64,000 nt of DNA, from assembly GCA_025093555.1 (NCBI GenBank), contig JAIWNF010000076.1, forward strand, positions 1 through 64,000. Reading direction: 5' to 3'. The position numbers and the translations under genes were made by a program. Of this stretch, positions 35,401 to 48,108 are shown in pieces; within the stretch, counting starts at the first letter, position 1, and each line of letters starts with the position of its first letter. The notes beneath the pieces were generated by a model. The model was not told the origin of the DNA. It was given only the letters and a program-made list of their open reading frames with translations, and did not search any database. Origin of the DNA: Circinella umbellata. Lineage: Eukaryota > Mucoromycota > Mucoromycetes > Mucorales > Lichtheimiaceae.

Positions 35401-37533
35401 TTTTGGTACAGTGGTAATCCAAAGTCGATCCTCCTGATAAATGTTTATCATTTAGAATTGTGCCTCTCTTTCCATCTCTCTTTTCTAACTCTGGTTCCAG
35501 TTTATATTTCCACTGCCCTTCAATGCAGGGTCAATTTTTAATTTAACAACTTACCCGTTCCACCAACGAAGATTTGCTACTCGAGCGATGTAACGTTTTT
35601 TGTTTAACTTGTTGCTATATACATAAATATAAAAGAAACAGAAAAAATAAAGGGAACATTAAAAAACTTTACACTTAAGCACGTGTACTTTCAAGTGACA
35701 CAAATACACAAACTTATATGTACATGTAGGTTGAAAAAAACACCAAAAAGAACATTTTCTTACCTGTTCTAGGCGTCTTGGACAAAATACGCTATAACAG
35801 AGGTTTTCACGGGTACATGTTGGTGAATAACAATCTGTAAGAAGTGTAAAAACACCATTAGGCATGATATCGTCATGGCTGTTATTAATCATGACATTGT
35901 CCATAAAATTGAATTCAGATTTTTCATCTTCTTCGTCTTCTTCTTCTGGAACAAATCGTTGTTGCCTTAGACGTAAATTGTTGGGTGGGTGTTGAAACTG
36001 GTATAGTTCATTGGGTGAATCACGAAGACGATGTTCATAGTTAACGTCGTGAAAGAATTTTTGTGCATCCAAGGCTCGACCGATTAGGAGTGCAAGATTC
36101 CTATCTTTGGTTCCGATGATTAGAACCAATTTGTCCTATAAATACATTATATCATTTTGTTAATAATCCCATTCAAAATATATATATTTATAAAGTGGGT
36201 ATGAAATTAAAAGAAAATTATCTTGGTTGAAAAAATCACTTACAACAGCCTCTTTGCCTTCAAATGCATCCTTATGTTCAATACTATCCTTGATCTTCTT
36301 GGTCACAGTAATACGTTCCTGCATCATCTCCGCTACCTTTGACAGCAATGCTGGGTAAACAACTCGAGCAGATATAGCCATTTGATGTTCGCCAAGAACC
36401 ACTCTGGGACTTTCAATGGAAATAGTAGTTGGACTTCCCCTCGTGATACTCTCGTTATCATTTGAAAATGAAAATGATTGTGCTCGTTCACCATGAGATC
36501 GCATAATAGTTTTTATCGGTGTAATAGGCATATTAAGCATACTTTCTGCTGAACGTCGTAAAGGTGTAGAAAATGAAGATGAAGAGGATGTTGGTGCTTC
36601 CAGTGAACGTAATTGAATACCTAGTAATGGTTTATTTTAATAATAATATTTCCTTAATAAGTATTCTTCTCTTTTGTTAAATATATAGCTTATAAATAAA
36701 GGGAAAAGAAGCGATAAAAAAAACTTACTACTACCACTACGAGACATAGCTGATAACTTTGCACGCATAGGAGCCGTTGTTTTTGATAAACGCGATAATA
36801 AACTTGCTGCACCTCGACTTTTACTCCGTTTCAAAAACAAGCTTGAAGTTTCACGCTGGCTATCTTGATCCAATACGATCTTTGGTTCAGCGCCAGTCTT
36901 GGAACGAAACAAAGTATTGGATCGCGTTGTCTTGGCAGCTGATGGTTGAAATTTTCGATTGTTACTATCAGTCGTTCGCATACTTGATAATGAATAGGTA
37001 TCATCAGTTCCCAAGACTTCTGTTCGTAACGAGACAATGGATCCAACGTCACTACTCATAAAACTTCGTATACTCTTCGGGGAATCAAGTGGTGTTTTGA
37101 GTGGAGCGTAATATGATGACATGGGCCATCCTACTGAGCCATTATCAATAGAAGTGGGATCATCATCGTGTCTGTTTTCTTTCTTATTATCATTAGTATC
37201 ATTAGTATCATCAATGTCTTCTTTTTGTTGTTTTTCTCGTTCGTTTTCCTTAGCCAATCTAGCTTCTTCTCGACACCTCTGATAGTAACGGTTACGAATA
37301 GTTGCTGAAGGTGTTAGCGTTACAGTAGGCAGTTTCATATTATTGTTATTGTCATTATTATTCTTGGTAGCAGTGTTAGCAGTAGCAGTTGTATTGGGTG
37401 TCAAGGACTCGTTGTCATGGTGACTAGGTAAATCGAGTGGTGGTAAAAGCTCTGATTGGGTATTATGATGGTTGATCTCTTCCTTGTTGGTGGCATCAAC
37501 AGAAATAGAAAGTTGTTGGGTCATGGATGGCAT
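32441..37533 (-). CDS. Rho1 guanine nucleotide exchange factor, Rom2/Rgf type (copy A)
   Basis: Thirteen exons: 36729-37533, 36244-36620, 35764-36135, 35555-35614, 35293-35433, 34921-35214, 34492-34776, 34209-34382, 33740-34130, 33105-33632, 32908-33018, 32669-32817 and 32441-32575. All phases match, giving 1,273 aa. The N-terminal 340 residues are Ser/Thr/Asn-rich and probably disordered. A DEP domain follows at about 355-440, then a Cys-rich block (LTDCYSPTCTRENLCYS and CPRR). A DH (RhoGEF) domain spans about 555-745 (ELIYTERDFVDDLSYVQKHW, YLTKPTTRLGRYNLLLREIL), then a PH domain with an inserted Ser/Ala-rich loop to about 940. A CNH (citron homology) domain fills about 965-1240. This order is that of yeast Rom1/Rom2 and fission yeast Rgf1-3, which load Rho1 with GTP at the plasma membrane in cell-wall-integrity signalling. 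A paralogue lies divergently at 43549-48108. Confidence 0.92.
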
Positions 37534-39115
37534 TCTGGCTTTTTGGATTGTATGTTATTTAAGATTGGAAGGCATAAGGGATATCAAAACGAAAGAGATG
37601 GGTTTTTTGGTTTGAGGAAAATGGAGTACTAATTCCGCAATCACAAAAGAGAAAAAGCTGTTGAAAAGAGGTGAGAGAGAAGAGAGAGGGAGAGGGGTAA
37701 AAAGAAAGAAAAACAAGAGGTTCTGGACGCACGAACCGAGCAGTAATAGGTTTGGCATTTGCGACACGTTGTATAACCACCAAAAAAGTAACTTTGTAAT
37801 TCTCAGTCGCACGCTCTCACAATAAATAAGTTGTGGAGGACAAAAGGAGTGGGGGGATTAGATATAATTTTTCATTTATATATAGCGTGCTTTTTTCCCT
37901 CTATCTTCTTAGTGGTAATGTACCTGTTGTTTTTTGTTTTTTCCTTACTTTTTACTACACTATTCGAAAGTAATTTATTGCGTTAACAATCTATCAACAA
38001 AATATTTTTCTTCTGGGCGCGCTTTCATCCATATATGGATATTTATATACAATGACCCTATAAAAATATAATATATTAGATTGCCATATTGCTATTATTT
38101 TTCCTGCATCGCCAAATGTAGTACAGAATGTTTTTGTTGTGCTGACAGCGAGTAAAATAAGGAACAATATTTGTGCTCCGTTTAGAGATGATCCCCATCC
38201 CGTCTTTTTTTCTTACAACTACAAACAAAAGATAACAACATTAATAAAACAACAATTACAATTACCCTCGACCATCTTTTTCTTTTCATTGTCTGTAATT
38301 TTTTCGAAAAATAAAAAATCTTTATTGTTATGGTAATATTAATGATCTTCTAACTTATTCAATTGAGAGTATAGAAAGAGGAGAACTAAAAAAAATTCCT
38401 CCTAAACTAATAACTTTTTGTCACTACTATTACTACTATATCTACCTATAAAAATAAATTTTTGTATATTGTTTTATATTCAAAAAAAAACACAGCTTAT
38501 GTAGGGTTCTGGCAGTGATGCACGTGAATTTTAAGAACTATTTGGTCTTTTTTTAATTATTGTACTGTTACAGAGATTGAAACACGCTCATTAAAACAAT
38601 TGATGAAAGACGGAAGAGTTGCCTTTTTATTCTTCGGAATATGTTTAAACACGACGTCTTGTACTACATAAACAGCCCCGGTCTCTCCCACTTTTTTTCT
38701 TTCATGTTTGACAGCTTTTCCATTTAAGCAAATGTATATGGTCCACAGAGATTTTATTTTATTTTATTATATTGAAATAAAATAGACCGAGAAAAAAAGT
38801 GTATGCGTTTGTACATGAAAGTTTTCTATTCTTAAACGATTTGTAAAGAAGTACATTATGTTTGTCTGACCGAGTATTATTTATTTTTTGATCTTTGGAA
38901 GAACAAAAGACATCGTACTCATTAATAAGTTTTAATAATAATAAGAGAGAATATTCTTGGCATTATAGCAATCCTATATTCTCAATTTTTACAGTTATCC
39001 CTTATAATACAGTTTTTCTTACACTGTACGGGAAGGAATTATTAACTAATTATTTTCATAACAACTTGTTTGTTTCTTCTTTTCTTTCTGTAAATCAAAA
39101 AAGCATGCAGGCATA
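37534..39115. other. Upstream region shared by Rho GEF copy A and a small plus-strand gene
   Basis: Divergent intergenic region of about 1.6 kb with no supported gene. A GA/AG-rich stretch lies near 37670-37690, probably in the GEF leader. Short open frames here lack domain similarity. Confidence 0.45.
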
Positions 39116-39640
39116 ATGAATTGGACAGGTGGTCAACTGTAAAGTTTGATATTACTATAATTTAAATATAACCTATTTATGAAAAGTATGATTAATATAT
39201 TATTTTATCTACTTATATTTCTATATAGTTCTCAAAGACTGCATTCTAACAAATATTATTTACAACAGCGTATTAGACGTCTAAAACTTATGCGACTAGG
39301 TATGTAAAAGAAAATAATTATTTGTCATGGTAACCATTTACATACTCGTCATTAATGAAATGGATTCTTTTTTTTTGCTTTAGAAATGGCGATTGATCAT
39401 TCTCAAATTGCCAATAGTTTGCACGACCAAAAGGACAAAAATAAGAATAAAAAAACTTTTAGTAACAAATTTACCGAAGGTGTTGTTTCAGCAAGTACCG
39501 AGAAACTATTAGTTAAAAAGAAACCAAAAATGCATCATTGCAGCCATAAAAAGAAAGTATTGGTATCACGGCAAGGTTTCGACTTGAATATGAATGTTCA
39601 AAATTATAAAGCTATTCGTAAATTGGCAATGTTCTTATAA
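39116..39640 (+). CDS. Small basic protein with N-terminal MNWTGGxL motif
   Basis: Three exons: 39116-39138, 39229-39299 and 39384-39640, in phase, giving 116 aa. The start MNWTGGQLSQRLHSN resembles the beginning (MNWTGG-x-L-x-R) that I associate with several uncharacterised fungal nuclear proteins, but I cannot name a family with certainty. The rest is Lys/Asn/His-rich (KDKNKNKKTFSNK; KKKPKMHHCSHKKK), suggesting nuclear localisation or nucleic-acid binding. The first exon has only 23 nt, so the start would be missed by simple frame scanning. Its right end faces the 3' end of the RING/TRAF gene, 203 bp apart. Confidence 0.6.
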
Positions 39641-39843
39641 CAGTAACCATCATGCACGTTAAATTAGTCTAATAATTTAGGAGAAAAATAAGTAATTTAA
39701 ATAATAATAAAAATAATAAAAATTCGTAATATATTACAGCATGATTGATAGTTAAAGAGAACACACATATGAAATGGATTATTGAAAAGGAAGGAGATAT
39801 TAATAAAGAGAAAATGGTATATGCTATGTAGAATAATAAAAAA

Positions 39844-41490
39844 TTATAACTTTGTATCTTGTCTGCCACTAGGTCCATCTATAAGCCCTCCAATCACACA
39901 TAGAGTAACATGTTCGTTAGTGAAAAAACTATGATATAAAAAACCCTCAAAACTTTCCTAGAAATTCATACAATATTTGATCCCTTACCTAACCAACGCA
40001 ATCTATTAAGACTTGCCACTGATCCAGCAGTGGCTACATTCCCATCCGTACTGCTTGACGAAGCCCCTGTTTCCGTTGCATTCATAGATGCAGCAGCAGC
40101 AGCAGCAGCTGATGCTCCTCGTCGCTCCATCATAATATAATGCATCTGCATTCGCATACCGTGACAAATCGCCCTTAAACTCTGTAATTCTTCCTGTAAA
40201 CGAAACGTCTCCGTCATCAAAGCTACATTTTGTTTAAGTTCCAATGATGCTAAATTTGATGACACTGTTTCAAGATCATTCTTGAGCCTTTGTGTTTCAG
40301 TCAATATTGACTCAGCTGGCCCCAATCCCATAGCAGCTGCTTCTTCAGGACATGTTAGATCGGCACCAAATTGAGATGGAAGCAATAATGCTAATTGATC
40401 CGATAATGTTTGAAATTGTTGTGAAAGATTACTTTGTTGTCGTTTTAACATTTCATTTTCTTTCCGAACAGATTGAACTTCATCTCGTAACGACTGTTCT
40501 TTTTGTTGCTGTAAGATAAGATAATCTTTAATTCCTTCGTAAGAGCATGATTTGAGATGTTCTGATTCTAATTTTTCTCGCTCTCCACTCCATCGACATC
40601 CAAATTCTGAATGTTTACATGGTATAGGATGTTTTGGACATGTTAATAAATGTGAAGTATGTTCTGAGCGTGATCTTGACGTATCACAATGCGGACACTG
40701 GATGATTTCAGCTGGGCATAACCGATGATGATCCTGTTATATATATAATTATTATCCCATATTTCTTTTTTATTTTTGATCCCATATATGCATATATGTA
40801 TAAATGTACTACATATTTTTTTCTGCTTTTTTTTTATCTATCCCCCTCCTTCATTTCTTTCTCCTTTATATTAAGATTATTATTAATTTACCTCAAGTTC
40901 TAATGCTCGCATTTTCTTTTTACACATTTTACATTCCGCTGGCCGATGTTTGCACGTGGAAACATGCGAACTCAAATCCTTTTTTAATACAAGAGCTTTA
41001 CATTCTTCAAGTTGACAACTTGCAAATGTATATAAGCAATCATTCTTAACATGGTTTTCGATATATTGACGTTGTCCTTCATGTTCGCACCCTTCTTCTG
41101 ATCGAGGACATTGAACAATAAGTTCGTTAACCATATTACATACAATCTTTACAGCAGGTCGAATGTCCGAAATGGATATCGTGGAACGATCAATAGGACA
41201 AACAGACGATGCTTCACATGCTTGATGAATACAAATCGTACAAAAAGTATGTCTATGTATACAATAAATATTTAGTGATTGCTGGTTTACAACTTTATCT
41301 GTTTATTTTTTTATTTTATTTTATTTATTTATTTTTAAAAAAAAGAAGGTTTTCTCAATATTTACCCACAAGGAAGTACAACTGGGTCAACAAAAGGGGA
41401 TTGACATATACAACATATTAAATTAGAATTAATTGTTTCGATGAAATTAAGCGAGCGTAAATCAACATTTGTTTCGTTGTTGTCTGACAT
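39844..41490 (-). CDS. RING-finger protein with TRAF-type zinc fingers and coiled coil
   Basis: Four exons: 41366-41490, 40892-41252, 39989-40733 and 39844-39878, in phase, giving 421 aa. Residues about 26-64 form a C3HC4 RING (CCICQSPFVDPVVLPCGHTF, CTIC, VCPIDR), split by an intron inside CG|H. Residues about 80-240 contain TRAF-type Cys/His fingers (CPRSEEGCEHEGQRQYIENH; CQLEECKALVLKKDLSSHV; CPHC; CKHSEFGCRWSGEREKLESE). A coiled coil follows (about 245-345), then a poly-Ala run from GCA repeats. The last exon is a 35-nt microexon adding DGPSGRQDTKL; its intron has a TTTCACTAAC branch-like sequence. The domain set implies an E3 ubiquitin ligase or a TRAF-like scaffold. No MATH domain is present, so the partners are unknown. 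Confidence 0.85.
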
Positions 41491-41810
41491 GTTTTTTGTG
41501 GGGTAAAAAAGAAGAACGAAAAAAAAAGAAAGTGAGAAGGCAGATTATTCCATCATTTACCCTAATTTTCACAGCAGCGCTTTTACCAAATACTGATGAC
41601 CAATGAATATTCTTAGAGGTAAATCACTGTATTTAACTGTTAAAATAGAAGTGACATGTCATACAATGCTTCTTAAGGTCAAATATATTATTATTAAGAA
41701 TAATGAAATACTTCATGATAATAATGGTGAGTATAAAACATATTAAATTTTCTTTCTATCTGGCTCTTACGTTCTTTTATACTCAAAAGTAATTAATAAG
41801 AAGTGCAGTT

Positions 41811-42230
41811 TTAGTGAACTAGGGTTTCACAATGCATATCTCTAGCTTTTTTTGAAAAAAATATAGTTTTTGTTCCTGACATATACCCTATTTTTTCTTC
41901 TTTGAATAACATTATACAACTATACAATGTATTCTGGATTCGTGAAATGAAATCTTGACAATTATCATAAAGATGATGCTGAAGATTTGATCCCATTGAT
42001 GAATGATAAAAAATATTAGAAAAAACGATTGACGTAGCTGCGGGAGTCTCTGTAATGGTGCGAAAGAATTCAACAATAAATTCCTGTGAACACTAACACA
42101 CACTATTTTTATGCCTCTCTGCCTCATATAATCTAAATACCTAACATTGAAGTGTAGTACTCGTGGACACTGTATTTTGCAAATACTCGGTGTGGGATAC
42201 AAGTGCAAAAACACTCTGATCGACACTCAT
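41811..42230 (-). CDS. Short uncharacterised protein, probably two exons
   Basis: The last exon 41811-42083 is a clean 91-codon frame after a TTCACAG acceptor (EFIVEFFRTITETPAATSIV near its start, HCETLVH at its end). An ATG at 42230 opens MSVDQSVFALVSHTEYLQNT, which reads like a real N-terminus. The exact donor is unresolved: GTATCC after codon 10 or GTGTCC after codon 20 both keep phase 0, while the GTTAGG after codon 28 does not. I recognise no domain. It lies upstream of the RING/TRAF gene in the same direction, 320 bp apart. It could also be a degenerate copy of something larger. Confidence 0.4.
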
Positions 42231-43548
42231 TGTAGTAAGCAGAGCAACATCAAACTTGAAACGTGGAATATTAATACTGTTGCTAAGCGACAGTGATTTT
42301 TATTACAGTACGAAATTGCTTTATGGAAAATATGTATATACGTCAAATAAATATAAAAAAGACACTTTTTCTTTTATGTGATTCTTGAACAATAGACCGA
42401 AACGAAATGTTAATAAAGTACTTTTGTTATTCTTAAGAAAGCTATTGCTCTAAATCAACAAGTTACTTTAGCGTGTATACTACCATTTCCCACTGCCCCT
42501 AAAAATTATATTTATGAAAATCAAGTTCAAAAAAAAAACTCGAGGTTGGGACGGATAATTTCATTTTCTTTATATTCCATAAATATATATATATATCTCC
42601 ATTTAATAGCAATTTATTTTATAAACCCCTTGTAGAAGAAAACCAATTTGTTACACAAAGGCTTCACGTTGTTACCTGGATATAAAAAAGCCCACACCCG
42701 TGTTTCGCAAAACTGTTTATAGGGAAAAAAAGAGTGTGAGAGAGAGAGAGAGAAAAGAAAAGGCGTTTTTTTTTACTTGCAAGTGATAACGAATTTTAAA
42801 TAATCATTTCATAGGGAAAAAAAAGAGAAAAAAAAAAAAGAACCGTCTAGTGGATAAATGTATCTGTATGCATTAAACGTAACCAAACCAAAAGAAGTTC
42901 AACGCTAAAACCGTAGAGATCGGTAGTCTTGTTTTTATTATTTTTAACGTTTTGTGTACCTGACAATAATATAAATAATAACTCTCTGCCAAGAAAGCTT
43001 GTTATCGGAATGGGACGAACTAAAAAAGAGTGATTTAGGTAACATTCAACATACTAATAATAAACTTAGTTACCAGGTTGATGGTTTTAATAATAACAGT
43101 TATTAGCGTGGCAATAATAATATGATGTATAATTAATTAATAGCAGTAGTAAGCAGCCTTACATTCTTTTTCTTGTTCCTGTAACTTTTCCCCTTAATGT
43201 ATACATCATGATATCATTAGAATTATTGATAAATATTATATGTGGCTATAGATAAAACATTATCATATTATACATGAAAGAGTGATCCAACCCCATCCTT
43301 TTTGTCGCGTTTATGATTGAAAACTCCGGTTGAACTTGAACTATTCTTTCATTCTATCAGTTCCTGGAAATACTTAGTTTTCTTTCTCTCTTTCTCTTCT
43401 CTTTCTCTTTCATACTATTATCATTTTTATTTTCTCTTTACTCATAAACTTATTTATAATAATAGTAATATACATATATAACTTCTTTTTTTTATACAAA
43501 AGCAACCCCCCCAAACCGTCCCTTCCATGAATCACGTCGAAATAAACA
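42231..43548. other. Divergent upstream region of Rho GEF copy B
   Basis: No gene seen. It contains (TA)n near 42583-42595, (GA)n at about 42735-42755, and a long CT-rich tract near 43380-43440 shortly before the GEF ATG at 43549, a likely promoter pyrimidine tract. Confidence 0.5.
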
Positions 43549-46500
43549 ATGTCTGAACATCATCAACAAAATAATAACAGCGACTCACCAAATAAATCAC
43601 CTGCACTCGAAGCATTATATAACGATTTGGATGCTTTTATTCACGAACTGTCAGATGATAAAAAAATAGAATCTTTGACATTAAATGACGCGCAAGATGT
43701 TCCTACTATTATAACTCATATTACCAAGGTTAATATTAAAAACTACTAATATTCACAAGTTTTTTTTTAACTTTTTTTATTTCATTATTATTAACATATA
43801 TCACACCCCCCAATTTTTTTTATATTAATACGAAAAAAAAAAAATAAAGACCCGGGACCAAGAATCACAAAAGCAGCAACAGAACCTTAATATTAGTCGA
43901 GACTCTTTATGTCCTACGGAAGATGAAGAATCTTATTCCGGTTACTCACCACTTCTCGAAAATTATGCTTATGCTAGACCATTTGATTCCCACCAACAAC
44001 AAAATAAACCTAAGAAAAATACTTCACCTCCATCACCACCACAACAATTGCAACCATCACCGTTACAACAAGAACAAGAACAAGGAGAACAAGGAGAACA
44101 AGAATCGACGTTGGTGAATAACACACTTTCACCACCAATATCCCCATCATTACTTAGTATCGCACAAAGATCTGAACATTCATATCATCAACATAATTCA
44201 TCTATGGATGCTGGATTTATGCCGCGTACAAGCTCTTTGAATAACCAACAGCATTCAACACCCACTTCACCAACGTCTGTTATGACTGGTGGTGAGCCAA
44301 AAAGTATTCACGACGTTTTATTATCACCCTCGAGTAATCATCCCAATACTGACAATAGTATGATCAACAGTAATAGTAACTACAACAACACTGACTACAA
44401 TGGTAATGAAGAACAATCCACGATTACACCCTTATTGGCACTTCCAGACTATTCATTATTTTCAGAATTGGGACAAAGATTGGTCATTGAAGTACGTGAA
44501 TTGAACAAACATCGTAAAATTTTTTGCTCAATTGAATATCCGTTGAGTTTTACTGGCCAAGAAGCTGTGGTAAGTTATATTTTATTATTGAGGGTGAATA
44601 AATGCATGGATGAATAGCAAAAATGAGAATAAGATGGAAGGACGTTAACACACTTTTTTTCTGACATCTTTTGTTTTATTATGTAGGAACTTATTCAATC
44701 GTTTTCACCAGGTGGAATATCGGATACTAATGCATTAATGGTTGCACGAGCATTGGTACGAACGAAACCACCCCTAATCGGTCCTATCTCATATTCAGAA
44801 AAGTCACTCAAGAGAAACACATTGTATTCTTCGGAGTATGAAGTATATACATTGTTAGATGATGACGATCCAGAGATCCCCCAGGGCGTTTTTACGCCCT
44901 TGACACGTTGTTACACTCAAGCTTGTTTGCCAGGCCAAGGAGGCTGTTATGCTCCATTATGTCCAAATAGAGACTTTGATGAAGATGATGAGGATGATAC
45001 ATCAATAGATGGAAAGCAAGATATCAAGAAAAAAACAGTAAGTTTTATTTTATTTTTAAAGGAGGGAGGGATGAATAGTTTTGTGATGGAGAGAAACTAA
45101 TTAATCTTATGTTTTTCTGTCCTAATATAGAAGAAACTGAAGAATGTAGGGCTTGGACGAGAAAGTTCACTAAAATCCATGACCTCCTCCTCAATTACAT
45201 CTTCTCATGATACTGTAAGTGGGAAATAGGATGTATACAGATATTTCTTTAAATTTGTATATAGTTTTCTAAAATTCACGTTCATTTTGTAATTATGATT
45301 AGACACTATCACGTGCTTGGTCGGCAGCAATGCCTCGAGAAATTCTATTAAATACATCTAAACAAGAAATTGCACGACAAGAGGCTATTCATGAAATTGT
45401 ATATACTGAGGAGGATTATGTTCGAGATTTGAACTTACTCGACGAGGTAATATGAAATTTTGTTTGTATTATATACTCGTACATGTAATGGATTGAGGAG
45501 AAAAAAGGGAGCGAAGATATTTTCTATACTTACATAACCCAATATAAATGTATTTAGCTTTTCGCAAAACCATTACGAACAGCCCAATGTTTGGATGCCG
45601 ATATACGTGAAGATTTCTGTGACAACGCATTTAACAACTATAAAGACATATTAGCGATGCATCGAGATTTATGTCGTGATTTACGTGATCGACAAAGTGA
45701 AAGCCAGGGTGGATTTGTTAATCATATTGGTGATATTTTTTTAAAACATTTACCAGGATTTATGGATGCCTATAGTCAGTACGGACCTCACGTCATTCTA
45801 GCTGAATATGCAGTAAAAAGAGAATCAGCTAGTAACATGTTATTTCACAACTTTATACGTGATACTGAAAAGAAGGCTGAATGTAGAAAATTACCCTTTC
45901 GACATTTTCTTATTCTTCCTGTAACTCGGTTACAACGTTATCCATTATTGATCGGGGCCATACTGAAAAAGACACCAGATGATCATCCAGACAAGGCTTA
46001 TCTCACGTCATGCACTGATATATTAAAAGAAGTAGCGACATGTATGGATGAAGGAACCGAAGAAACGAAAAAGACATTACGATTACGACAAATAAATGAT
46101 GCAATTCGCTACAAGGTTGGAGAAGAGGAATCATACAATCAATTACAATTATTGGATCCAGATCGACGATTATTACATGAAGGACCATTGACTCGACGAT
46201 CCCATATGGGTGTGGAAACAATTGAATTACATGTATTTTTGTTCGATCATTTACTACTCATGACGAAACCAAGAAAGGCGAATAACAGTAGTACAGATGA
46301 TGTCGAATATCATATATCAAAAAGACCTATTCCATTGATGCTGCTGCAGGTCCAGGAGGCAACAGAAGGATTTGCTGTGGGTATGCGACAAATGTCAAGT
46401 ACAATTTCAACAGCGGTCACGTCGCCACATCACCAACAAACGCAATCTTCGGTGACTTCACCAACTGGATTTGGTGTTACTGCAGCTACAACAAGTGGTG

Positions 46501-48108
46501 TCAGCCCATTACTTATTCATCATCTTGGACGACGTGGGGGTGATTATATTCTTTATGCGGAAAATTCAACGGTTCGGTTAACATGGAAAGAACAAATTGT
46601 GGAAGCTAAGGCAACACTGGAACATGCTCATCCAGAGCATCAGGTGTTTGAAATCAAAACACTAAGTGATGCTCATTTTGCAGCATCAGGACCACAGAGT
46701 CATGGCAAAGTCACTTGTTCTATACCCTTTGGTAAGATTTTTTTTCTTTATAGTTTGTAAATCCGATGATATCATATATATTCTTATTCTACTTTTGACC
46801 AATAAACTAACTATTATTTTATGTAGAGGGGGCTAATGGCATTCGAATGATTGCTATTGGAACCAATTTGGGGGTTTATATGGGTGTTGAAGGTGACACT
46901 AGTAGCACACGGCAGGTCCTTTCGCTATCAGATGTACATCAAATTGCTGTATTAGAAGCAAATCATATTCTGGTTGTACTTGCAGGTAAAAAGATTTTTT
47001 TATGTATATTTTTAGTGCTTTTTCATGGCTCACCCGCTCATACTGTTTTTCTTGCTGTATAGATAAAACATTATACGCATATGCATTGCAGGGACTAGAT
47101 CCTACTGCTACTTCAACTACGGTCAATAGTAAACACGGTCCACCTAGTCAAAAAATTGCACAGCATATTTCATATTTCTATGCCGGTGTCTGTAATGGTA
47201 GAACTCTTGTTGTTGCCATGAAGAAGCGGGGTATTGATTCACATTTTCGAGCGTTTGAACCAGTATGTGGTGACTTACAACATCCTAGTAATGCAAAATA
47301 CCTTGCTATCAAATCGGGTTTGTTCAGTATTAAGCAACCTCCTGCTTGGTTCCATGTATATAAGGTACAACGAAATTACGAGTATATTTTTATATACTGT
47401 AGGAGCGAGAAACAAAAATTATTATTTTACTAATATAAAATATGGTGGGATGTATGTAGGAGTTTTACATTGGTGCAGAATCATCCGCAATTCATCTACT
47501 AAAGGCGCGCATAGTTGTTGTTTGTGTTCGAGGATTCGAAATTATTGATCCAGAACATTTGACAATGAATCGTAATTTACCGGATATCAAACATCCTGAT
47601 TTTGCACCCATTGTTCAACGGGGAGATGATATTAAACCGTTGGGCATGTTCCGCTGTGGAAATTGCTATTTGTTATGTTATGATGCCTTTGGATTTTTAG
47701 TAGATAACCATGGCACTCTGATCAAGAATTCTTGGATCGAATGGGAAGGCACACCCCAGTCTATTGCATTTTGCTATCCTTATGTCATTGCCTTTGATCC
47801 TCGGTTTATCGAAATTCGGCATGCAGAATCGGTAATTATCACTTTTTATTCGACTTTATATAAATTTTAGATAATAACAAGTGAAGGGATCATATTTATA
47901 ACTTATGTCTTGATATGTGTACTATATATATTAGGGCGAATTGGTTCAAATATTGGCGGGTCACCATATGAGATGCTTACAATTCACTAGCAGTATAGCA
48001 TCACCTGGTTTATTTGCACCAATTATCCACGGTTGTATGGCTCATCCATTCAAACCAGATTTCCAATACGTTTTTCAAGTGGCAAGCACATTTCAACCAA
48101 CAGCCTAG
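43549..48108 (+). CDS. Rho1 guanine nucleotide exchange factor, Rom2/Rgf type (copy B)
   Basis: Ten exons: 43549-43728, 43850-44569, 44687-45037, 45131-45214, 45303-45446, 45558-46731, 46827-46985, 47063-47364, 47460-47831 and 47935-48108. All are in phase, giving 1,219 aa. The N-terminus is Gln/Ser/Pro-rich with EQ/EG repeats. DEP-like region about 262-345; Cys-rich block LTRCYTQACLPGQGGCYAP; DH about 460-665 (HEIVYTEEDYVRDLNLLDE, FLILPVTRLQRYPLLIGAIL); PH about 690-860 with a Thr/Ser-rich insert; CNH about 880-1190 (IAIGTNLGVYMGVEG, FIEIRHAESGELVQILAG). Role as for Rom2/Rgf proteins: activation of Rho1 in cell-wall synthesis and polarity. The intron after ...GQEAV matches the intron after ...GKEAV in copy A, same phase, showing common descent. 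Copy B keeps most of its DH and PH in one 1.2-kb exon, where copy A has several introns. Confidence 0.92.

Noticed and set aside
41912..42226. 104-codon minus-strand frame
   Set aside because: Wrong frame relative to the better two-exon reading of the same region; runs through the likely intron.
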